Assembly: GCF_007828035.1 (NCBI RefSeq)
Contig: NZ_VITV01000004.1
Coordinates: 77,559 to 141,558, forward strand
Direction of reading: 5' to 3'
DNA length: 64,000 bases
Source: Nitrospirillum amazonense
GTDB lineage: Bacteria > Pseudomonadota > Alphaproteobacteria > Azospirillales > Azospirillaceae
Shown here: piece after piece, positions 51,609 to 59,817 of the stretch
How the letters are laid out: each line of letters begins with the position of its first letter
How positions within the stretch are numbered: the stretch's first letter is position 1
Translations under genes and position numbers: made by a program
The notes under the pieces: model-generated
What the model was told of the DNA's origin: nothing
Databases searched by the model: none
What the model saw: only the letters and a program-made list of their open reading frames with translations

Positions 51609-53522
51609 ATGCGGGTTTTCAGCATGCGGCGACGCATGGCGGCGGCCTTGGCCGGCCTGGGCTTGCTGGCGGCCACGGCACGGGCGGCCACGCCCGCCCC
51701 CTTCCCCGCGGCGCAGACGCCCGAGGTGGTGCGCCTGCTGGACCAGAACTGGCCGCAGTCGGTGCGCCAAGGCTTCTACACCACCAGCCAAGGCTCGCAG
51801 CTGATGCCGTATAGCTGGTTCAAGGCGCTGGAGCGGCCGGCCTCGACCGAGCTGTTCTTCGCCGACCGGCTGGCACGCTTCAACTATCTGCCCAACGACG
51901 TCTCGGCGCAGAACCCGGAGGGGCTGCCCGTGGGCTTCGCCCTGGACCGGGGCACCGGCCCCACCTATATCGGCATGACCTGCGCCGCCTGCCACACCGG
52001 GCAGATCACCTACAAAGGCACGGCCCTGCGCGTGGACGGCGGCCCGGCCGACGCCGACTTCCAGGGCTTCCTGGTGGAGCTGTCGGCCGCCCTGGCCGAT
52101 ACGGTGTCGGACCCGGCCAAGTTCAACCGCTTCGCCACCCGCGTCGGCGGCGACAAGGCCGCGTTGAAGGCCAGCCTGGCCGCCTTCTCCACCGCCTGGG
52201 GCGGGTTCTTCAGCGCCGCCCTGGACGGTCAGGCGTGGGGCCCGGCGCGGCTGGACGCCTTCAGCATGATCTTCAATCGGCTGACCGGCCTGGATTTCCG
52301 CGTGCCGTCCAACGTGCTGCCGGCCCATGCCCCGGTCAGCTACCCCTTCCTGTGGAACGCCCACCAGCAGGACGCGGTGCAGTGGAACCTATCCGCCCCC
52401 AACGGCAACTACATCAAGGCGCTGGCCCGCAACGCGGGTGAGGTGCTGGGCGTGTTCGGGGCGCTGAACGTCTGCGTCGCCGGCAAGGACATCGCGGGGC
52501 AAAGCTGCCCGGGCGACCGGCGGCGCTTCGCCTCTAGGCTGTTCCCCCACATCCCCTTCTACGACAGCTCGGTCAGCGTTCCGGGCCTGATGAAGCTGGA
52601 ATGGGCCATCACCCAGCTGGCGCCGCCCGCCTGGCCGTCCACCGTCTTCGGCGCCATCGACGCCGGCAAGGCGGAACAGGGGCGCCAGCTGTTCAACGAG
52701 GTCTGCGCCGATTGCCACCACATGACCCGGGCGGCCCTGAGCCAGGACGTCTGGCCCGTGATGGACCAGCGCCCCACCGACACCGACCCCACCACGTACC
52801 GCAACGCCCTGCGCTGGGCGAAGACCGGGCCGCTGCAGGGCACCCGCGCCCTGCTGTTCGGCGACGGCGGATCGGTCAGCGTGGGCGACATGCCGGCCGA
52901 CGCCCAGGCCGTCAGCGTCCTGACCAACGGCGTCATCGGCAGCGTGGTGGACGGCCTGCTGAACCAGAAGGGCGGCAAACTCAACCATGACGACTACGCC
53001 AACCTGGGCCTGACGCCGCTGAGCCTGATCAAGCTGGCCATCGACCAGAAGACCGGCTCGGTCAACGACGTCGAGCAGGCCATGGGCCCGGCCTTCAAGG
53101 CCGTGCCGCCCGCTGGCCCGCCGGCGCACAAGACGTCCTGCGTCACCAGTGACGGCGCGGCGGGCGACCAGACGCCACCGGTCTATGAGGCGCGGCCCCT
53201 GTTCGGCATCTGGGCCACCGCCCCCTACCTGCACAACGGGTCGGTCCCTACCCTGTGGGGGGTGCTGAAATCCTCGGCCCGGCCCGACGCCTTCGCCGTG
53301 GGCAGCAGGGAGTTCGACCCCGTGCAGGTGGGCTACGTCAGTGCGGTGGGCACGCCGGGCACCTGGGTCTTTGATACCCGCCTGCCCGGCAACTGCAACC
53401 AGGGCCACGACGATTATCGCCGCGCCGACGGCAGCCAACTGACGGATGACCAGCTGTGGGCAGTCCTGGAGTTCCTGAAGATGCTGACCACCAAGGATCA
53501 GCTCTGGACCAGCGTATACTGA
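51609..53522 (+). CDS. RoxA-like di-haem cytochrome c
   Basis: This 637-residue periplasmic protein has a signal peptide (MAAALAGLGLLAATARA) and two haem sites, CAACH (125-129) and CADCH (366-370). The C-terminal part has GIWATAPYLHNGSVPTLWGV, the run typical of RoxA-type rubber oxygenases and related di-haem peroxidase-like proteins. Size and haem spacing also fit RoxA. Many relatives are not rubber oxygenases, so the substrate is open. ATG 51609 follows GGGGAAGG; the longer frame adds no signal sequence. No other electron-transfer genes are adjacent. Confidence 0.75.
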   Translation: MRVFSMRRRMAAALAGLGLLAATARAATPAPFPAAQTPEVVRLLDQNWPQSVRQGFYTTSQGSQLMPYSWFKALERPASTELFFADRLARFNYLPNDVSAQNPEGLPVGFALDRGTGPTYIGMTCAACHTGQITYKGTALRVDGGPADADFQGFLVELSAALADTVSDPAKFNRFATRVGGDKAALKASLAAFSTAWGGFFSAALDGQAWGPARLDAFSMIFNRLTGLDFRVPSNVLPAHAPVSYPFLWNAHQQDAVQWNLSAPNGNYIKALARNAGEVLGVFGALNVCVAGKDIAGQSCPGDRRRFASRLFPHIPFYDSSVSVPGLMKLEWAITQLAPPAWPSTVFGAIDAGKAEQGRQLFNEVCADCHHMTRAALSQDVWPVMDQRPTDTDPTTYRNALRWAKTGPLQGTRALLFGDGGSVSVGDMPADAQAVSVLTNGVIGSVVDGLLNQKGGKLNHDDYANLGLTPLSLIKLAIDQKTGSVNDVEQAMGPAFKAVPPAGPPAHKTSCVTSDGAAGDQTPPVYEARPLFGIWATAPYLHNGSVPTLWGVLKSSARPDAFAVGSREFDPVQVGYVSAVGTPGTWVFDTRLPGNCNQGHDDYRRADGSQLTDDQLWAVLEFLKMLTTKDQLWTSVY

Positions 53523-53658
53523 GGATAAGGGTGCGCCGTCGGGCCCTATGCCGGGCGGCTTACCCCTGAGGAAAAGCCCCTCCTCCGGCCCCTTTCCGTC
53601 CCCCGTCGCCGCCTTAGTTCATCCGCCGTAAGCGGCTGAACCAGAGGCGGGAGGGGCG

Positions 53659-54966
53659 GTGCCTGACAGTTTCTCCAGTCACGCGCCCTTCGCGGCGGCG
53701 CCCGGCCAAGCGATGCGCGGCTGGGTCGAGGCCGCCATCCCCGAAGGCCGGCTGCTGATCGGCCCCACCCTGGCCGTGCCCGCCGGCATGCGCCGCTATG
53801 CCATCACCCAGCCCTTCCGCCCCTGGCAGGACAACCGCGTCATCCACGCCCTGAACAACCTGGATGAATTCGGGCGCCAGCGGCTGCGCCTGGTGGTGGA
53901 CGGCGTGGACCATCGCTGCAGCACCGGGCAGCTGATGGGCCGGGTCATGGCCGACTTCGCCAACGGCAGCCTCAGCGCCTATCTCATCCCCCACGCCACG
54001 CCGCCCATATCCCCGCCCACCACGCCTCCGCCCCACTCCGGCGCGTATGGACAGCAGGACGGCGACCCACCGGGCCAGCCGGCGCAATGGTCGATGATCG
54101 AACGCGTGGTGGGCATGCTCCGCCGCAGCATCCCCTACCTGCCGCGCGACATGCAGCAGGCGGCGAGAAGCCTGTTCACACTGGAGACGCTGTACTGGCT
54201 GGCGGGTTTCCTGGCCGCCTGGGCGGTGGGCCACGCCGCCGGCTATGGCGAGGCCATCGACGTCATCCTGCTGGGCGTGGGCTATGCCATGGTGGGCTGG
54301 TCGGTGTTCGGCGGCCTGAACGACCTGGGCCACGGCGTGGCCATGGCCACCACCGCCAAGACCGAGCATGACCTGGACGAGGCCGCGAAACGCACCGCCG
54401 CCGGCCTGACCGTGCTGACCATCAACGCCCTGATCGCCCTCATCGCCAAGGTGAAGCCGGCCTCCGGCGGCAAGCGCCCGCCGGTGGTCGAGGAAGAACC
54501 GCCACCTCCTCCGCCGCCGCCGCCGCCGGACCCGCCAGTGAAGCCGGTTGAGCCGGCGCCCAAGGCCCCAGTTTACCCTGAAAAGCCCACAGCCTATAGC
54601 GTGGCTTATGAAATGAAGCTGGACCCTAGCGACTTTGGCAAAAGCCGCTCAGTGCAGTTCAACCGAGCCAATGCGGCGCTGGACAACGCCCTTAAGAGCG
54701 ATCCTGAATTCGCGGGGCAGATGGAGGAATTGATCCCCGGCGTGCAAAAGAGCGTCTCTTCCGTAGGTGGTAGGGCGACCCCGAAGGATTGGGTTTGGGA
54801 ACACGCATCGACATCTACCGCCTCGGGACAACAGGGGGTCATGAGACTGGTGCCTGATTTCCAACACACCCCTGGGTCACCTTGGTGGCGCGTCCTGCAT
54901 CCTGACCCTGGCGCCTCCGGTGGCTATTCCGAGTGGGCGATTCCCAATGGTGCGCCAAAGAACTAA
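53659..54966 (+). CDS. Polymorphic toxin with membrane region, proline hinge and WHH-like nuclease tip
   Basis: This 435-residue protein has an unknown N-terminal domain (1-110), a Pro-rich linker, three likely membrane helices (about 178-192, 199-222, 247-264), a hinge with ten consecutive prolines (281-290) and a C-terminal domain (310-435). The tip fits HNH/EndoVII toxins of the WHH type: WEH (380-382), GVMRLVPDFQH (His403), LHP (His414) and GGYSEWA. The first His of WHH is Glu here. GTG 53659 follows GGGAGG. No T6SS, PAAR or CDI gene is near, so the export route is unknown. GC falls from about 72% to 52% at the hinge. A SUKH immunity gene follows. Confidence 0.75.
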   Translation: MPDSFSSHAPFAAAPGQAMRGWVEAAIPEGRLLIGPTLAVPAGMRRYAITQPFRPWQDNRVIHALNNLDEFGRQRLRLVVDGVDHRCSTGQLMGRVMADFANGSLSAYLIPHATPPISPPTTPPPHSGAYGQQDGDPPGQPAQWSMIERVVGMLRRSIPYLPRDMQQAARSLFTLETLYWLAGFLAAWAVGHAAGYGEAIDVILLGVGYAMVGWSVFGGLNDLGHGVAMATTAKTEHDLDEAAKRTAAGLTVLTINALIALIAKVKPASGGKRPPVVEEEPPPPPPPPPPDPPVKPVEPAPKAPVYPEKPTAYSVAYEMKLDPSDFGKSRSVQFNRANAALDNALKSDPEFAGQMEELIPGVQKSVSSVGGRATPKDWVWEHASTSTASGQQGVMRLVPDFQHTPGSPWWRVLHPDPGASGGYSEWAIPNGAPKN

Positions 54967-54975
54967 GGATAGGTC

Positions 54976-55440
54976 ATGGATATCAAACGCCTGAACGTCA
55001 ACTTTGGTGGCACCCCCTCCCCTGGCTATCAGGGGGGCGACGCCGCTTTCAATGACGTGGCGGCGCTGGTTCATAGCGCGCTGCCCTCCAGCTACATCGA
55101 TTTTATAAAAGAAGCGGATGGTGGCCATCCGGAAATCGGAAGCTTCGCGCCAGTGGGCGGTGATGCCGGCAATCTGTTCGACATCGACCTGTTCTATTCA
55201 TTCGGCGATAGCCCGGGGATGAACATCAAAGCCGCTCTCGCTCGTTGGGGCAGTATCCTTGGTCAGAACGCTCTTCCCATTGGGCGGGACGGGGGCGGCA
55301 ATCAAATTTACATCGATCTGACGAATGGCGGCCAATCGGTCTGGATTTTTCTGCACGACGAAGAAAATCATAGACTTAAGATAGCCAATGATTTTGAAGC
55401 CTTTATTGACCTTCTGCAGGAAAATCCGGACTTCATCTAG
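54976..55440 (+). CDS. SUKH-1 (SMI1/KNR4) immunity protein
   Basis: The product (154 residues) matches the SUKH superfamily: ALPSSYIDFIKEADGGHPEI is the family's core helix and turn, followed by VGGDAGNLFDI, LPIGRDGGGNQIYIDL and VWIFLHDEE strands. SUKH proteins bind and neutralise nuclease toxins, especially HNH/EndoVII types, so it is the likely antidote of the 53659 product encoded 9 nt upstream. Sampled GC is about 50%, as in the toxin tip. Confidence 0.82.
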   Translation: MDIKRLNVNFGGTPSPGYQGGDAAFNDVAALVHSALPSSYIDFIKEADGGHPEIGSFAPVGGDAGNLFDIDLFYSFGDSPGMNIKAALARWGSILGQNALPIGRDGGGNQIYIDLTNGGQSVWIFLHDEENHRLKIANDFEAFIDLLQENPDFI

Positions 55441-55449
55441 AGGAAGACG

Positions 55450-55770
55450 ATGGACAGGTACACCGGCAAGCCGTTCCTACGCCTGATCGAGTGCTACATT
55501 CTGGATCTTATCGACCAGCTTGAAGACAAGCAGCGGGCGACGTTGAAGGCGATGGAGCCCAACCTGCAAAAGACCTACAGCGCGCAAGGAACGTGGCAGG
55601 AAATCGTCGCCGCTCAAATGGCGTTTACCGAGTCATTCAACGCACAAGTTCGCACGTTCTGGAACGGATATCTAAACCATGCGAGGGCCAACCACGCCTC
55701 CGTACATCCGGAGGAGTTCGTAATCTCCCTAGTCGATCAGAACTTCAACTCTGATCAATCACCCCGCTGA
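55450..55770 (+). CDS. Small protein in the immunity cluster
   Basis: I do not recognise this 106-residue, helical, mildly acidic protein, though its pattern (GKPFLRLIECYILDLI, QGTWQEIVAAQM, EEFVISLVDQNF) looks like a real conserved family. GAGGAA precedes ATG 55450, 9 nt after the SUKH gene. Position in a toxin-immunity operon suggests a second antidote or a partner of the next gene. Confidence 0.6.
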   Translation: MDRYTGKPFLRLIECYILDLIDQLEDKQRATLKAMEPNLQKTYSAQGTWQEIVAAQMAFTESFNAQVRTFWNGYLNHARANHASVHPEEFVISLVDQNFNSDQSPR

Positions 55771-55784
55771 AACGGCGCCCCCGA

Positions 55785-56228
55785 ATGACGACAGAGGGTG
55801 ATCAATTCCAAGTCTGGCTGATGGATATGAGTGATGCGATCGAGCGCTTCCTTCAGTCCGTCCCCACGCAGGTCGCTACGCGGCTGGACTACTCGGCCGA
55901 ATCGCTGAACGTGATCGAAAAGTACATTCTGGACAGATACTCCACGATCGACGACATCAAAAAGCAGAGCGAAGCCAAGATCATCGACGGCATGGCGCGC
56001 TATGTCGGCCAAGTATTTCGCAAGCACTTCGGCGGGAAATGGATCATCGATTTTTCCGACAAGAAGAATGCGTTCTACGGCCTTCCTCAGTTGTCGGGCA
56101 TGCAAGAACAGCGGACGGCGTCTTGCCCGCTGACCCTGGTGACGGCGTCCACCGACCGGCGGACGGGGAAATTCATTCGGACCGTCTTTGAAAACTATCG
56201 CCAGCGGATCGCCCAGGCCCCGAAATGA
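55785..56228 (+). CDS. Small protein in the immunity cluster
   Basis: This 147-residue soluble protein has a recognisable core IDGMARYVGQVFRKHFGGKW followed by beta segments (FYGLPQL, CPLTLVTASTDRRTGKFI). I cannot name the family. Its stop overlaps the next start by ATGA, so the two are co-translated. It is probably an immunity or accessory protein; this rests on context alone. Confidence 0.6.
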   Translation: MTTEGDQFQVWLMDMSDAIERFLQSVPTQVATRLDYSAESLNVIEKYILDRYSTIDDIKKQSEAKIIDGMARYVGQVFRKHFGGKWIIDFSDKKNAFYGLPQLSGMQEQRTASCPLTLVTASTDRRTGKFIRTVFENYRQRIAQAPK

Positions 56229-56596
56229 ACGACGCAGCATCGGCGCTGGTCATCGACCTCGTACAGGAATTCATCACCTTCCTGAACAGCCACAGCCCCG
56301 GCTGGATCAAAGGCTATTACCGGTTTCGGGCGGAGGAGGCCCGGCATGGCGCCAACGCCTCCTACACCACCGCTTCGGACGTCCAGCTCATCGGCGCGGT
56401 GAAGGCCAGCCCGCTTTACGCGGCGATGAACGAAACGGGATCTGCGCTGCTCCGCGCCCTGGGGAAGGAAACGGGTGTCTTCCTACTGACGGTGGATACC
56501 GGCGCTCAATACGACATCCGGTTCGATTGGGATGATCTGGACCGGTGGCGAATCACCAAGCTGGACGGCGGCACGGGTTTGCCAGCGGGGGCGTGA
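56225..56596 (+). CDS. Putative immunity protein
   Basis: This 123-residue protein is of mixed helix and strand: LVIDLVQEFITFLNSHSPGW, then GYYRFRAEEA, and a C-terminal VDTGAQYDIRFDWDDLDRWRI strand set. The layout resembles YezG-like immunity proteins, but I am not sure. It is coupled to the preceding gene. GC rises again toward its end, so the island probably stops near 56590. Confidence 0.55.
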   Translation: MNDAASALVIDLVQEFITFLNSHSPGWIKGYYRFRAEEARHGANASYTTASDVQLIGAVKASPLYAAMNETGSALLRALGKETGVFLLTVDTGAQYDIRFDWDDLDRWRITKLDGGTGLPAGA

Positions 56597-56608
56597 CGCC
56601 CCCGCCCC

Positions 56609-57235
56609 TCAGCTCGGGTCCTCGATAAAGGCGATCAGCGGGGCCCAGTCCTGGCGCAGGTCGGCCAGGCGCTTGGCCTTCTGGTCGAACAGGCTGAGGC
56701 CGGCGGCGGCCGCGTCGGGGTAGGCCTGGCTGTCGCGCAGGCGGGTCACCACGCGATGGCCCACCGTGCCCAGGAAAGTGTCCAGCCGGTCGGCGGCGCG
56801 GGTGCGGGCGCGCACGCGGTTGCCCACCACCGCCACGGCCTTGCGGCTTTTGCGGATGGGCTTCAACTCGTCCAGCTTCTTCAGGAAGCGTTCCGTCGCC
56901 TGCTCGTCAAACGCGCCGGGCAGCAGGGGCAGCACGATCACGTCGGCCTCGGCCACCAGCTGTTCCACCTCCTTGGGCTTCAGGGCGGCGGGCGCGTCGA
57001 TGACCAGCACCTCGGCCCCCTTAGGCACGCCGCCGATCTCCTTGGTCCAGTCCAGGGCGGCGATGACCGGGGCGGTGACCGGCCGGCGGGCCAGCCAGCC
57101 CAGGGACGACTTCTGCCGGTCCACATCGGCCAGGACGGTTTGCCGGCCGTCGGCGGCGAAGGCGGCGGCCAAGTGGGTGGCGACCGTGGTCTTGCCGACG
57201 CCGCCCTTGATGTTGGCCACGAGGATGGAAAGCAT
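56609..57235 (-). CDS. ParA/MinD-like ATPase
   Basis: This 208-residue deviant-Walker ATPase has Walker A KGGVGKTTVA, Walker B-like VLVIDAPAA and DVDRQKSSLGWLARRP in place of the usual ParA switch. Short ParA proteins of this type position cargo or segregate mobile DNA. No parB is next to it. It lies 37 nt from the CYTH-CHAD gene on the same strand, so the two may share a transcript. It could also be a recruit linked to polyphosphate bodies. Confidence 0.82.
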   Translation of the reverse strand: MLSILVANIKGGVGKTTVATHLAAAFAADGRQTVLADVDRQKSSLGWLARRPVTAPVIAALDWTKEIGGVPKGAEVLVIDAPAALKPKEVEQLVAEADVIVLPLLPGAFDEQATERFLKKLDELKPIRKSRKAVAVVGNRVRARTRAADRLDTFLGTVGHRVVTRLRDSQAYPDAAAAGLSLFDQKAKRLADLRQDWAPLIAFIEDPS

Positions 57236-57272
57236 AGGGTGCCGGTTCCTTGAAATGCAGCAGTGAGGAGGG

Positions 57273-58934
57273 TCAGGAGGGCGGGTGCGGCCAGTGGTCC
57301 ACCGGCGTCCAGAAGGGGTCAGCGTCCAGGAAGTCGTCCACCGCGCGGCAGAGTGCCTCCTCCCCCACCGCCATGTGGGCGGCGTGCCAGCCCAGCACCA
57401 GGCCGGCGCCCATGTCCCAGCCGGCGGGGCTCACGTCCTTGGCGGCGGCCAGGTCGGCCCGCAGCTCCCGGATCAGCGCGTCCATGGTGGCGACGTCGTT
57501 CAGGTGGCCCAGCCCGTCCTGCAGGCCGGACAGCCGTTCCAGATACTTGCGCACCGCCTTCTGCGGGTAGATCTCGCGGAAAAAGTCCACGGCGTAGCGC
57601 AGCTTCTTCATGGCGATGCGCAGGCCGTGGCGGGCGGGCGCGTCCAGCCGTTCGAAATGGCGGCTGCGCTTGGCGGCGCGGTGGCGCTGCCGGGTCAGCA
57701 CGGCGTCGGCGAAGGGCAGCAGCGGCTGGCCAAGCCAGGCCAGGCGATCGGCCGGGGCATCATCGCGCCAGCAGCGCCCATCCACCCAGCGGCCCAGGGT
57801 CAGCAACAGCTCGGTATAGCCCGGGCCCGACACGGCGGCCCGCGCCGCCGTATGGCCCCGGCCCCGCGCCCCTTGCGCCGCCACAGCCAGCGCCTGCAGG
57901 CTTTCCTGCTCCGGCATGGCCGCCGCCACCGGCGTCAGCAATTCCTCCAGGAACACGTCCCAGGACCGGGCGGGGCCCACGGCATCGGCAAGGCCCTTCA
58001 GCGCCGTCTTCAGGGTGGTGGCCTGCGCCTCGGGCAGGATGGCCTTGAACAGGGTGAGGGCGGAGCGCAGGCGCCGCACCGCCACCCGCAGCTGGTGCAC
58101 GCCCGAGGGATCGCCGGCCAGCACCGCGCCCTCGTTCGCCGCCATGTGGTGCAGGCAGGCGCGGGCCACGCCGGCCAGCGCCGCCTCCACCGTATCATCG
58201 GGATGGAAGTTCAGGGGGCCGGCCTTCACCGCCTTGGGCGCCGCCGCATCCCCCCGCGCCAGGGCGTAGCCACGCTCCGCCTTGGTGCGCAGTTCCAGGC
58301 GCAGGGGCACGGCGCGGTGCAGGGCCAGCGCCAGGTCATAGAGCACGCGGCGGTCCTGGCCCTCGGCCAGTTCAAGCTCCAGCTCCGCGATCGGCTCTTC
58401 CCGGCCGTCGGCCGCGCGGGTGACGCCCTGGTCCACCGCCACGTCCACCGCCAGGCCGGCGACGAGCGGGAGGGTGCGGGTCCAGCGCTTGACCTCGTTG
58501 CTGAAGACGGGTCCCAGGCGGCGCAGATCGACACCGCCCAGCAGGGCCTGGGCGGCGGCGTCGGTGAAGGCCTGGGGCACCAGATGCCCATCCGGCGCCG
58601 GGATTTCCCATTCCGACCGGGCCAGGGCCATGCCCCCACCGGCCGCCGGCCCCTTCAGGGTCTGCAGCACCTTAGCACCCGAGTGGCGCAGGCGCAGGCT
58701 GACGCCCCGGGCGGCAAGGTCGCCCTCCGGCGTGTCGAAATAGGTGTTGCGCAGCGTCTTGGTGACGGCGCGCGGGCCGGCCAGAACCGGCGCCGTCTTC
58801 AGCCGGCCGAGGTGCCGGGGATCGACCGCGAGCTTGAGCTCGATCTCCTGCGGGGCGGCCGCAGGCACGGAAACGGGCGCACCCTCCGCCGGATTGGCGG
58901 GGGGAACGGATGACGTCGACGGGGATTCGGGCAT
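57273..58934 (-). CDS. CYTH and CHAD domain protein
   Basis: This 553-residue protein has a CYTH triphosphatase-like domain (about 28-230), with the E-x-E-x-K motif in EIELKLAVD and TYFDTPEGDLAARGVSLRLR, and a helical CHAD domain (about 255-535) with VHQLRVAVRRLRSALTLF and HGLRIAMKKLRYAVDFF. CHAD binds inorganic polyphosphate and often targets polyphosphate granules; CYTH may hydrolyse triphosphates. An Ala/Pro-rich 25-residue leader precedes the fold. Confidence 0.9.
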   Translation of the reverse strand: MPESPSTSSVPPANPAEGAPVSVPAAAPQEIELKLAVDPRHLGRLKTAPVLAGPRAVTKTLRNTYFDTPEGDLAARGVSLRLRHSGAKVLQTLKGPAAGGGMALARSEWEIPAPDGHLVPQAFTDAAAQALLGGVDLRRLGPVFSNEVKRWTRTLPLVAGLAVDVAVDQGVTRAADGREEPIAELELELAEGQDRRVLYDLALALHRAVPLRLELRTKAERGYALARGDAAAPKAVKAGPLNFHPDDTVEAALAGVARACLHHMAANEGAVLAGDPSGVHQLRVAVRRLRSALTLFKAILPEAQATTLKTALKGLADAVGPARSWDVFLEELLTPVAAAMPEQESLQALAVAAQGARGRGHTAARAAVSGPGYTELLLTLGRWVDGRCWRDDAPADRLAWLGQPLLPFADAVLTRQRHRAAKRSRHFERLDAPARHGLRIAMKKLRYAVDFFREIYPQKAVRKYLERLSGLQDGLGHLNDVATMDALIRELRADLAAAKDVSPAGWDMGAGLVLGWHAAHMAVGEEALCRAVDDFLDADPFWTPVDHWPHPPS

Positions 58935-59066
58935 CTAGGCGGGGTCCGGCATTGCCAGGGGCGGCGGCCGCTTGGGGGCGCGCCCTTGTCCCCCAACGCT
59001 ATAGGACGCCCCGGGCGGCGACAATATGGTGAATGGTTAAACTTTAAGCGCTCACCGGTGCGCCCA

Positions 59067-59651
59067 TTACAAGTGACCATGCCGCACGATGGCCAGGTTG
59101 ATGGCCAGGTGCACCACCACCGTCAGCACGAACCACAAGGTCCGCGCCGCCGGATACGTCGCCCGCACCGCCCACAGCTGGCCGAAGGACAGCGCCACGT
59201 GCAGCAGGCTGGGCACCGACCGCGCCACCAGCACCGTGCCCAGGGCCAGCAAGGGCGGGAATCCCAGGCTGAGACAATGGACATTGCCGGCCGCGCACAG
59301 CGGCAGCATGCCGCGCGCCAGCGCCCAGACGGCCACGCCCAGCTCCCACGCCGCCCAGGCATAGCCGGCGCTGACCGCCGCCCGGGTGTCACGGTTGCTG
59401 AGCGACAGCAGCAGGTAGCGCCCCGCCTCCTCCACGCAGGCCCCCAGGATCAACAGCAGGGTCACGGGCCCGACATGGCCGCCGGACAGGCCCAGGGCGC
59501 CCAGGTCGTGGGCGAACCAATCCTCCATGGCGGTGACCCCGGGCAGGACCAGCAAGCCGGCGGCCAGCACCCGCCCCTCCAGCACGCCCCGGCGGGCCAG
59601 CACCAGGGTCACCAGGGCCAGGATGACCAGGAAGAGGATGTAATAGATCAC
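59067..59651 (-). CDS. YhfC/PrsW-like multi-pass membrane protein
   Basis: This ~194-residue, very hydrophobic protein has about six membrane helices. GACVEEAGRYLLL matches the E-E-x-x-R/K motif of the YhfC/PrsW/CPBP group of putative intramembrane metalloproteases, with later His residues (LLHVALSFG, VVVHLAINL) as possible metal ligands. GTG 59651 is chosen, with GGGAA 8 nt upstream; the longer frame to 59744 adds a soluble, unlikely leader. Its substrate is unknown. Confidence 0.65.
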   Translation of the reverse strand: MIYYILFLVILALVTLVLARRGVLEGRVLAAGLLVLPGVTAMEDWFAHDLGALGLSGGHVGPVTLLLILGACVEEAGRYLLLSLSNRDTRAAVSAGYAWAAWELGVAVWALARGMLPLCAAGNVHCLSLGFPPLLALGTVLVARSVPSLLHVALSFGQLWAVRATYPAARTLWFVLTVVVHLAINLAIVRHGHL

Positions 59652-59817
59652 GCGGGCGTTCCCATTTGTTCGAGCGCCAATGAGGTAAAGCGGGCTCCGC
59701 CTTTCGGCCAGAGTGGTGTAGCGGGGCGGCTTGTGCGGTTGCAACAGGGTCCCGCCTATGCTTCCTTGGCCCCCGTCTCACGCCATTCCACCTTGATACG
59801 GGCCGGGAACCGAAGCC

